Positions 1 through 3,727 of a stretch of 6,215 nt of DNA are shown here, piece after piece (position 1 is the stretch's first letter; each line of letters opens with the position of its first letter). The translations under genes were made by a program, and so were the position numbers. The stretch covers positions 1-6,215 of the forward strand of contig JALFLX010000139.1 in the NCBI GenBank assembly GCA_022774485.1, read 5' to 3'. The DNA is from Bacilli bacterium (lineage in GTDB: Bacteria > Bacillota_I > Bacilli_A > RFN20 > CAG-288). The notes below the pieces were generated by a model, which saw only the letters and a list, made by a program, of their open reading frames with translations, was not told the origin of the DNA and did not search any database.

Positions 1-212
1 TCTTTGAATAACTTTCTGCGCTCTCGATCTGTCAGCTTCTTGCTATCGTTAATCAGAGCGTTTTGATAATCCGGAGGAAGCACGACACAAGCAGTTGAGA
101 CAGGACCTGCTAAAGGCCCACGACCCGCTTCATCAAAGCCAGCGATCAGAGTGAGATGGTTCTTCTCTCTGATAACCTGATCGTATTGAAAGAGATTCTT
201 CTTTTCAATCAT
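1..212 (-). CDS. rnhB: Ribonuclease HII (RnhB), N-terminal part, runs off the left edge
   Basis: Only the first 70 codons are visible; the rest lies left of the window. RNase HII cuts the RNA strand of RNA-DNA hybrids and nicks DNA at misincorporated ribonucleotides, in the cytoplasm. The visible part carries the family signature: [16 protein letters not shown] at residues 23-38, with the catalytic Asp27-Glu28 pair, and the DSKKLT motif at 56-61. The chosen start is ATG at 212-210. It has a very good ribosome binding site and sits just before the conserved region after a short N-terminal arm. The first 8 nt (ATGATTGA) overlap the end of the upstream GTPase gene, whose TGA stop lies inside the overlap, so translational coupling is likely. 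Pairing of rbgA with rnhB is a known arrangement in Bacillota such as Bacillus subtilis. Identity is certain within the visible part. Confidence 0.95.
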   Translation of the reverse strand, partial: MIEKKNLFQYDQVIREKNHLTLIAGFDEAGRGPLAGPVSTACVVLPPDYQNALINDSKKLTDRERRKLFK

Positions 213-1053
213 CGAGAGAAATCCTCCCTAACTGACCATTCTTAAATTCGTTGAGAAGAAGCTTTCTCGCTCTCTCCACATCCAAAACACCTTTCGATAG
301 CAAGAAGCCTCTCTTCTTAGCAATCTCCTGGAAAATTTCTTCATTCTCTCCCGTTATTAACACTTCATAACGTTTGACAAGAGATTCCGGATATTTCTCT
401 TTTAAGAAGTCGAGCAAGAAATCACTCAGCGCAATCAAAGGCAAAATATCCTGCTTCACCGATCCTAATAAAGCTAGCTTTGCGATGACTGTCTTATCCT
501 CATAGTTTGGTTCTAAGATACCAGGAGCATCGAAAATATAAACCTTATCCGAGACATGAATCAGCTGCTCCTGCCTTGTCTTTCCAGGCTTATTTTCCAC
601 CGCCGCTTTTTTCTTTCCAGAAAGAGAATTGATAAACGTAGACTTTCCGACATTAGGAATCCCTAAGACCATAAAGCGTTTGATCGGAAGTGGAAACCCG
701 AGTTTCTGATATTTCTGATCCTGCGAAGTTCTCACTTGAGAAAGGAAAGAGAGTATCTCTTTTCCACTTTTCTTATCCCTGAGATCCAGACAGAAAGGAA
801 CAATTCCTTTCTCTTTCATTCTCTTCATCTGAGATTCTAGACAAACAGGATCAGCAAGATCGATCTTAGAGAACACAAAAACCTTCAACTTCCCCTCTGT
901 CAGTCTATCTAAGTAATCAGGAAAAGAAGAGAAGGGAGCTCTGGCATCTCCTATCTCAATCACACCATCACACTGCTTCAATTTTTCTTGGATTCGATTC
1001 AAGGCCTTACGCATATGGCCAGGAAACCAGTTAATTTCGCGAATTGTTGCCAT
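205..1053 (-). CDS. rbgA: Ribosome biogenesis GTPase RbgA/YlqF (circularly permuted GTPase)
   Basis: RbgA is a cytoplasmic GTPase needed for late assembly of the 50S ribosomal subunit in Bacillota. The 282-residue length is normal. The order of G motifs is that of a circularly permuted GTPase: the family N-terminus NWFPGHM (8-14), a DAR motif (36-38), the G4 position as SKID (62-65), the P-loop GIPNVGKST (131-139), a G2 threonine near 159 in PGKTRQ, and G3 DAPG (175-178). The C-terminal RNA-binding part ends in the typical stretch [20 protein letters not shown] (261-280). The G4 motif has Ser where NKxD has Asn, which is unusual. The start at 1053 is forced: NWFPGHM needs it, and an in-frame TGA stop lies 18 nt upstream with no other start between. 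No Shine-Dalgarno precedes this ATG, and a -10-like box lies only 6 nt before it, so the mRNA may be leaderless. The gene overlaps rnhB by 8 nt. Confidence 0.95.
   Translation of the reverse strand: MATIREINWFPGHMRKALNRIQEKLKQCDGVIEIGDARAPFSSFPDYLDRLTEGKLKVFVFSKIDLADPVCLESQMKRMKEKGIVPFCLDLRDKKSGKEILSFLSQVRTSQDQKYQKLGFPLPIKRFMVLGIPNVGKSTFINSLSGKKKAAVENKPGKTRQEQLIHVSDKVYIFDAPGILEPNYEDKTVIAKLALLGSVKQDILPLIALSDFLLDFLKEKYPESLVKRYEVLITGENEEIFQEIAKKRGFLLSKGVLDVERARKLLLNEFKNGQLGRISLDD
222..229 (-). promoter_or_regulatory. Ribosome binding site of rnhB
   Basis: On the minus strand the bases read AGGGAGGA, 9 nt before the rnhB ATG. The site lies inside the last codons of the GTPase gene, so rnhB can be translated from the same transcript. 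It fixes the rnhB start at 212. Confidence 0.85.
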
Positions 1054-1059
1054 ACATGA

Positions 1060-1088
1060 ATGATAATTTGCTCAAAGAAAAAATGCAA
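1060..1088 (-). promoter_or_regulatory. Candidate promoter of rbgA-rnhB, possibly giving a leaderless mRNA
   Basis: Reading the minus strand, TTGCAT (1088-1083) is followed after 17 nt by TATCAT (1065-1060), which matches the -10 consensus at 5 of 6 positions. The -35 box is weak (3 of 6). The -10 ends only 6 nt before the rbgA ATG, so transcription would start at or next to the start codon. This agrees with the lack of a ribosome binding site. The whole promoter is covered by an 8-bp inverted repeat (1064-1092). This is inference from motif and spacing only. Confidence 0.45.
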
Positions 1089-1092
1089 ATTA
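1064..1092. repeat. 8-bp inverted repeat over the rbgA promoter, candidate operator
   Basis: TAATTTGC (1064-1071) and GCAAATTA (1085-1092) are perfect inverted copies with their centres 21 bp apart, about two helical turns. They lie over the -10 and -35 boxes proposed for rbgA. The geometry would suit a dimeric repressor such as the XRE protein encoded divergently. The region is AT-rich, so a chance match is possible. Confidence 0.4.
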
Positions 1093-1114
1093 AACTGAGA
1101 GAAAATCACAAAAT

Positions 1115-1137
1115 GTAAATCAATTGAAAAAATTTAC
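1115..1137. repeat. Second inverted pair of related half-sites upstream of the XRE promoter
   Basis: GTAAAT (1115-1120) and ATTTAC (1132-1137) form an inverted pair just upstream of the -35 box of the XRE gene. Between them lies the 8-bp palindrome TCAATTGA (1120-1127). The half-sites resemble those at 1064-1092 (GCAAATTA against GTAAATCA). Together they could be operators for a regulator acting on both divergent promoters. Low sequence complexity limits confidence. Confidence 0.3.
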
Positions 1138-1147
1138 CCGATTTTTA

Positions 1148-1177
1148 TTGACAAAAAACAAACGATACAATTAAAAT
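1148..1177 (+). promoter_or_regulatory. Sigma-A-type promoter of the XRE regulator gene
   Basis: A perfect -35 TTGACA (1148-1153) and the -10 TAAAAT (1172-1177, 5 of 6) are separated by 18 nt. Transcription would start near 1184. The ribosome binding site AAAGGAAG (1187-1194) follows, 9 nt before the ATG at 1204, so the mRNA leader is only about 20 nt. Confidence 0.75.
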
Positions 1178-1203
1178 CGACGTGACAAAGGAAGACACCA
1201 CGC

Positions 1204-1590
1204 ATGAAGCTAAAAGACAATCTGAAATTTTTACGAAGGAAAGCCGGCCTCACCCAAGCAGAACTCGCTAAGAAAATGCATCTCAAGCAATACAACATCT
1301 CTGACTATGAAATCGGAAGAATTGAACCTAACATCGCTAAGTTAGTTCACTTCGCGGATATTTTCAATGTCTCCTTAGATACCCTTGTCGGAAGAAAGCC
1401 GAAAGAAATCGAAAAGAGCCCTGATGACATCAATTCTGATATCCGTAATTTTGATTACAACTACAGCGAAGATGATTCCCTTGCCGAGATCGCCGAAATG
1501 ATCAAAGACCTCTCTCCGGAAGAGAAGAGACAAGTCGTCAACGCAGTCGGATTCTTAGTGAACAACTACGCTAAAAAAGCAGTCAAGTAA
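1204..1590 (+). CDS. XRE-family helix-turn-helix transcriptional regulator
   Basis: This 128-residue cytoplasmic DNA-binding protein has a Cro/C1-type HTH domain at residues 5-63. The HTH core is GLTQAELAKKMHLKQYNIS (15-33), followed by the typical YEIGRIEPNIAKLVHFADIF (35-54) and a last helix with LDTLVGRK (58-65). A polar, acidic linker follows (66-92). The C-terminal segment (93-122, LAEIAEMIKDLSPEEKRQVVNAVGFLV) looks like two helices and probably dimerises the protein. No catalytic or peptidase domain is present. The gene stands alone with its own promoter, a short leader and a strong terminator. It is divergent from rbgA and convergent with the CarD-family gene. Autoregulation through the half-sites at 1064-1137 is plausible but not shown. 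The target genes cannot be told from the sequence. Confidence 0.9.
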   Translation: MKLKDNLKFLRRKAGLTQAELAKKMHLKQYNISDYEIGRIEPNIAKLVHFADIFNVSLDTLVGRKPKEIEKSPDDINSDIRNFDYNYSEDDSLAEIAEMIKDLSPEEKRQVVNAVGFLVNNYAKKAVK

Positions 1591-1664
1591 AAAGGGTTGA
1601 CATTCTTTGACCCCCCCCCTTATTTTTTAAGGGAGGGTGAACCAATGGTGATCAACCCTTTTTT
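1589..1664. terminator. Two-way intrinsic terminator between the convergent XRE and CarD genes
   Basis: A perfect 12-bp outer stem is formed by AAAAAGGGTTGA (1589-1600) and TCAACCCTTTTT (1652-1663). T-runs follow on both strands. Inside it is a second hairpin, a C-rich arm (1613-1622) against TAAGGGAGGG (1628-1637), with one C-A mismatch and a T-rich loop. The outer stem begins within the XRE stop codon, and its other side ends 11 nt before the CarD stop, so it serves both genes. A run of nine C (1611-1619) lies in the internal arm. Confidence 0.85.
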
Positions 1665-1674
1665 GTGTGAAAAT

Positions 1675-2190
1675 TTATTCTAAAATAAGGCCAGTTCTCT
1701 CTTTTACAAAAAGCAATACCGACTCTGGTTCCATCTCTAAGGCAACAGAGATTTCGTTCGTAAACAAAAGAATAAGAGAATTCAACAAACGCCGATCAAA
1801 ATCAGAAAATTGCTTATTCCGTCTGAGGCGCTCCTGCCGATAGGCCAAAAGAGTTTTAATCACCTTGCAAATATCAGTTCGATTTCCAGAAGAAACCACC
1901 TTGGTAAAGAAATTCTTTCTCTCGCGGGGATTGACCTCCGGGAACGTCTCAAGAGAAGGAAGAGAGTCGATAATCTCAAGCGCCTCCTCTCTCTCCATAA
2001 CAGGGCGGAGCAAAGAAGCAGAGCGGTCCTCAGGGACATAGGTTCGGTACCCATCATTAAAGTCATAACGGAAACACGGCTTCAACACAAAATAAGGAGC
2101 ATCCCCATTTCCAAAATCCTTCATCTCAGAACATTCGATGAGAAAAATCCTGCCGTTTCGATCCAAAACCTTATCACCGATTTTGAACAT
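1675..2190 (-). CDS. CarD/CdnL-family transcriptional regulator, divergent
   Basis: The 171-residue product matches the CarD/CdnL layout. CarD proteins bind the RNA polymerase beta subunit and stabilise open promoter complexes. Residues 1-65 form the Tudor-like RNAP-interaction domain: MFKIGDKV (1-8), YFVLKP (33-38), then a YVPED stretch (51-55) ending in LLRPV (60-64). Residues 66-171 are a helical domain of the kind that contacts DNA upstream of the -10 box, including SGNRTDICKVIKTLLAYRQE (101-120) and LLNSLILLFTNEISVALEME (135-154). Two departures from the family are visible. The usual YPxHGxG after GDKV is replaced by LDRNGRIF, and the Trp that wedges into promoter DNA in well-studied members aligns by eye with Pro88. 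An upstream in-frame ATG at 2217 is rejected because the ribosome binding site lies within that extension. CarD family is likely; the exact role is unknown. Confidence 0.8.
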   Translation of the reverse strand: MFKIGDKVLDRNGRIFLIECSEMKDFGNGDAPYFVLKPCFRYDFNDGYRTYVPEDRSASLLRPVMEREEALEIIDSLPSLETFPEVNPRERKNFFTKVVSSGNRTDICKVIKTLLAYRQERLRRNKQFSDFDRRLLNSLILLFTNEISVALEMEPESVLLFVKERTGLILE

Positions 2191-2195
2191 AAGAA

Positions 2196-2205
2196 CACCT
2201 CCTTT
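2196..2205 (-). promoter_or_regulatory. Ribosome binding site that sets the CarD start at 2190
   Basis: The minus strand reads AAAGGAGGTG. The AGGAGG core ends 7 nt before the ATG at 2190. This decides for that start over the in-frame ATG at 2217, which would make the binding site part of the coding sequence and has no such site of its own. Confidence 0.85.
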
Positions 2206-2700
2206 CAACAACTCCAAGCCAAAGCTGAGGAGAAAGTATTGATATAGACAAGTAAAGTCATAAATAGTTTATCACAAAAAAATAAAAAACGCTTGTTTAA
2301 AAGCGAAATAATTTCTGAAAAGCAAACAAACTCACTCAAACGAAAAACGATAATCCTCTTTTGACAATTTTATCAAGATAAGAAAAATTGTGAAATCGAA
2401 ATACAACTAATAAAAAACATAAATATTTTAATTCTCTAAATGAAATCTGTCCTAAAAACAAAATTCAATAATACGATAGAACAAGCCAACACAAAACGAT
2501 TTTTCTTCATTCATCACGTTCATTTTCTCATTTCTTATCACGCAAAAACCGAGCGTAAAAGCTCATCGTTTTCACCTTATGAAAAGACATCCACACACGC
2601 ATAAAAAGCCGTTCTAGGCTTCGTAATAGAACATTAGCAGCCATCCCCTTACATCCCATAATTATCGACATCAGAGGCCTCATATTAATTCAAAGAACAA
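2206..2700. other. AT-rich intergenic region with no convincing gene
   Basis: This stretch upstream of CarD and downstream of the toxin terminator holds no supported gene. Two short open frames exist, 2440-2604 on plus (54 codons) and 2528-2683 on minus (51 codons). Neither has a ribosome binding site or a recognisable product. Seen elements: a weak extended -10 for CarD on the minus strand (TGATAAACT, 2274-2266); an 8-bp inverted repeat ACAATTTT/AAAATTGT (2364-2371 and 2384-2391); a small hairpin AAGCC/GGCTT (2606-2621) with a T-run on the minus side; and the palindrome GAGGCCTC (2674-2681). Confidence 0.5.
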
Positions 2701-2701
2701 A

Positions 2702-2734
2702 GAAAAAGTTCCAACACCACAAGATGCTAGAACT
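2702..2734 (-). terminator. Intrinsic terminator of the toxin-antitoxin operon
   Basis: On the minus strand AGTTCTAGCA (2734-2725) pairs over ten positions, two of them G-T, with TGTTGGAACT (2716-2707). The loop is 8 nt and is followed by a run of five T. It lies about 42 nt past the toxin stop. The plus strand also ends the stem with ACTTTTT, so it may work both ways. Confidence 0.7.
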
Positions 2735-2741
2735 ACTTTTT

Positions 2742-2755
2742 ACTGGCGGGCCAGT
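2742..2755. repeat. Short perfect palindrome in the toxin 3' UTR
   Basis: ACTGGC (2742-2747) and GCCAGT (2750-2755) are inverted copies separated by two bases. They lie between the toxin stop codon and the terminator. The bases TACTGGCGG (2741-2749) recur exactly at the 3' end of the tRNA-Ser gene (3519-3527). The function is unknown. Confidence 0.5.
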
Positions 2756-2786
2756 GATGGATTTATCCGAACCTTTTAGTCTCCAT
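2750..2786 (-). repeat. Imperfect inverted copy at the toxin 3' end (partner 3491-3525)
   Basis: Read on the minus strand from the last toxin codons, ATGGA, a perfect 12-base core AAGGTTCGGATA and ACTGGC occur in the same order and at nearly the same spacing as on the plus strand at 3491-3525. By eye about 28 of 37 positions agree with two gaps. A 12-base match alone is expected about once by chance in a window of this size, but the extra flanking agreement makes a real relation more likely. Confidence 0.45.
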
Positions 2787-3039
2787 AGTGCGACCACATG
2801 GCGTGCACAATCACCTGATGCTTATCCTCGATGACCCGGTAGACAAGGCGATGTTGGACATTGATTCTTCTTGAATAGTAGCCATCCAAATCGCCGACAA
2901 GCTTTTCGTAGGAAGGTGGATTTTGGAATGGATTGTTCGAAAGGACATCGAGCAGCTTCTTTGCCTTCCCGTCGAGCCCAGCCTGCTTAAGAAGCCTCTT
3001 GTCCTTCTCCGCGTTCTTGGTGAAAAGAATCTCCCACAT
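2776..3039 (-). CDS. yoeB: YoeB-family mRNA interferase toxin
   Basis: This is the toxin of a type II toxin-antitoxin pair. YoeB is a RelE-fold ribonuclease that cuts mRNA on the ribosome and is held inactive by its YefM partner. The product has 87 residues from the chosen start, the usual length. Hallmarks are YEKLVGDLDGYYSRRINVQHRLVY (residues 45-68) and the C-terminal MWSHYGD (81-87). The residues matching the E. coli catalytic set are present: Glu45 (E46 in E. coli), Arg64 (R65), His84 (H83) and Tyr85 (Y84), so the toxin looks intact. I chose ATG at 3039 over the one at 3048. The sequence GAGGA lies 9 nt before 3039 but directly abuts 3048, and family members commonly start MW. With this start the gene begins 2 nt after the antitoxin stop, so coupled translation is likely. 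Confidence 0.92.
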   Translation of the reverse strand: MWEILFTKNAEKDKRLLKQAGLDGKAKKLLDVLSNNPFQNPPSYEKLVGDLDGYYSRRINVQHRLVYRVIEDKHQVIVHAMWSHYGD

Positions 3040-3041
3040 CT

Positions 3042-3293
3042 TCACCATTCCTCGTCTGGATCGTATTTTGCCATCTTGGCTAGGTCTTCCTTCTCGCCCT
3101 CCTTGATTTTCTTCAAAAGTCCTTTTTGAGAAAGAAGGTAGATCGTTTCAACCATTCCGTTGTAGTCTTCCTCGCTTAGAATTACCGCGTTCCCCTTTCG
3201 GGTGTTCACAGTCACCGAATCGTTATATTCGATAACATTGTCAAGGGTGTTAAAAAGATTCTTCCTAAGTTCCGTTGCGTTTGTTGTCGACAT
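3042..3293 (-). CDS. yefM: YefM/Phd-family antitoxin
   Basis: The 83-residue protein neutralises the adjacent YoeB toxin and represses the operon. Residues 1-55 have the Phd/YefM DNA-binding and dimer fold: an ATELRKNLFNTLDNV segment (6-20), the strand-rich SVTVNTRKGNAVILSEEDY (26-44), and a helix METIYLLSQ (47-56, approximate). The C-terminal part (57-83) is short, charged and acidic at the end (YDPDEEW), as expected for the flexible segment that wraps the toxin. AAGGAGG (3308-3302) lies 8 nt before the ATG and supports this start. The gene is first in the operon, which fits antitoxin-first order. The operator with two GTAC cores upstream fits known YefM control. Confidence 0.92.
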   Translation of the reverse strand: MSTTNATELRKNLFNTLDNVIEYNDSVTVNTRKGNAVILSEEDYNGMVETIYLLSQKGLLKKIKEGEKEDLAKMAKYDPDEEW

Positions 3294-3301
3294 ATTCTGT
3301 A

Positions 3302-3308
3302 CCTCCTT
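3302..3308 (-). promoter_or_regulatory. Ribosome binding site of yefM
   Basis: The minus strand reads AAGGAGG, 8 nt before the antitoxin ATG. It is much stronger than the toxin's GAGGA, which fits the need for more antitoxin than toxin. Confidence 0.85.
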
Positions 3309-3317
3309 GACACATAA

Positions 3318-3351
3318 AGCATAACAAGAAACACGTACATATTCAAGTACA
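3318..3351 (-). promoter_or_regulatory. Promoter and two-site operator of the yefM-yoeB operon
   Basis: On the minus strand TTGAAT (3346-3341) and TATGCT (3323-3318) are separated by 17 nt, each matching 4 of 6 consensus bases. Two GTAC cores flank the -35 box, at 3335-3338 and 3347-3350, with centres 12 bp apart. In E. coli the YefM-YoeB operator has two palindromes with TGTACA cores at the same 12-bp spacing (established knowledge). Repression by blocking the -35 box is inferred. Confidence 0.65.
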
Positions 3352-3383
3352 TTCTTACAAAGGAAAGAGGGAATCAGAACAAT

Positions 3384-3413
3384 CTAAAAAATCGCCTCTT
3401 TCGAGACGATTTT
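3384..3413 (-). terminator. Intrinsic terminator downstream of tRNA-Ser
   Basis: On the minus strand an 11-bp stem (3413-3403 with 3398-3388, one G-T pair) closes a GAAA tetraloop (3402-3399). The 3' arm ends in a run of six T. It ends the tRNA transcript about 110 nt after the mature tRNA 3' end and shields the toxin-antitoxin promoter. Confidence 0.9.
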
Positions 3414-3521
3414 CGTTATCTTGAGGTCTTACACTGACGAAGCCATTTCTGCCATTCGTCACCTTTGACCTCCACACCGAACCCGTAATGATGGACATAC
3501 AAGGTTCGGATACAAGTCTAC
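3414..3521 (-). ncRNA. Candidate structured RNA between tRNA-Ser and its terminator
   Basis: The segment is transcribed with the tRNA if the promoter at 3634-3662 and the terminator at 3384-3413 are the true ends. It can fold into two elements. Helix 1 pairs CCGAACC (3509-3503) with GGTTCGG (3483-3477). Helix 2 pairs GAGGTC (3472-3467) with GACCTC (3428-3423) and encloses helix 3, TGACGAA (3461-3455) with TTCGTCA (3441-3435), whose loop is 13 nt. The SRP RNA signature (GGAA tetraloop with its asymmetric loop) was looked for and is absent. An open reading frame also crosses it: 33 codons with no start or ribosome binding site, containing YVHHYGFGVEVKGDEWQKWL. A decayed coding fragment is therefore the main alternative. 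No known RNA family is recognised. Confidence 0.3.
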
Positions 3522-3525
3522 TGGC
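3491..3525 (+). repeat. Imperfect inverted copy next to the tRNA-Ser 3' end (partner 2750-2786)
   Basis: On the plus strand ATGGA, AAGGTTCGGATA (3501-3512) and ACTGGC (3520-3525) mirror the sequence at the toxin 3' end. The last bases belong to the 3' end of the tRNA gene. Together the two copies bracket the toxin-antitoxin operon. Confidence 0.45.
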
Positions 3526-3612
3526 GGAGCAGGGGAGACTTGAACTCCCGCTACGATTGCTCGTACTAAGTCCTTAGCAGGGACTCCTCTTCACCAACTT
3601 GAGTACTGCTCC
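3522..3612 (-). tRNA. tRNA-Ser (anticodon GCU)
   Basis: The 91-nt sequence folds as a class II tRNA. The acceptor stem is GGAGCAG/CTGCTCC with discriminator G, and the CCA end is encoded (3524-3522). The D-arm is CTC/GAG with GG in its loop. The anticodon stem is AGTCC/GGACT with loop CTGCTAA and anticodon GCT at 3578-3576, reading AGC and AGU. The long variable arm TACGA/TCGTA with loop GCAA and the discriminator G are serine identity features. The T-arm is GGGAG/CTCCC with loop TTCAAGT. All stems are intact. Confidence 0.97.
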
Positions 3613-3633
3613 AAAGCGCTGACAAGCCCTATT

Positions 3634-3662
3634 ATTATGCGAATTTCCTCAGCATTAGTCAA
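3634..3662 (-). promoter_or_regulatory. Strong promoter of the tRNA-Ser gene
   Basis: On the minus strand TTGACT (3662-3657, 5 of 6) and CATAAT (3639-3634, 5 of 6) are separated by exactly 17 nt. Transcription would start near 3627, about 15 nt before the mature tRNA 5' end. The tRNA is thus its own transcription unit and does not depend on the large gene upstream. Confidence 0.85.
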
Positions 3663-3727
3663 GAAAATTCAATAGAGCTTGCCAGCAAACATTACTTAAT
3701 TAAGAACTTTTCTACAAAAGATTTCAA

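Noticed and set aside
1810..2247. Open frame of 145 codons on the plus strand opposite CarD
   Set aside because: It lies antisense to a gene with a recognisable family and a strong ribosome binding site, has none itself, and its product has no recognisable domain.
2440..2604. 54-codon plus-strand open frame
   Set aside because: No ribosome binding site, no recognisable product; TTGACA at 2361-2366 has no -10 box at the right distance.
2528..2683. 51-codon minus-strand open frame
   Set aside because: No ribosome binding site and Met-rich without a recognisable motif; a faint likeness of MRVWMSFHK to the YoeB end is too weak to call a remnant.
2923..3129. 68-codon plus-strand open frame across the toxin and antitoxin genes
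   Set aside because: Antisense shadow of two well-supported genes, with no binding site of its own.
3414..3521. SRP RNA (ffs) next to tRNA-Ser
   Set aside because: Position would fit, but the conserved apical GGAA tetraloop and asymmetric loop sequences are absent on both strands.
3663..3727. Terminator for the Big_2 gene
   Set aside because: Only a 5-bp CTTTT/AAAAG hairpin and the palindrome CTTAATTAAG are seen, without a GC-rich stem plus T-run; read-through into the tRNA unit is possible.
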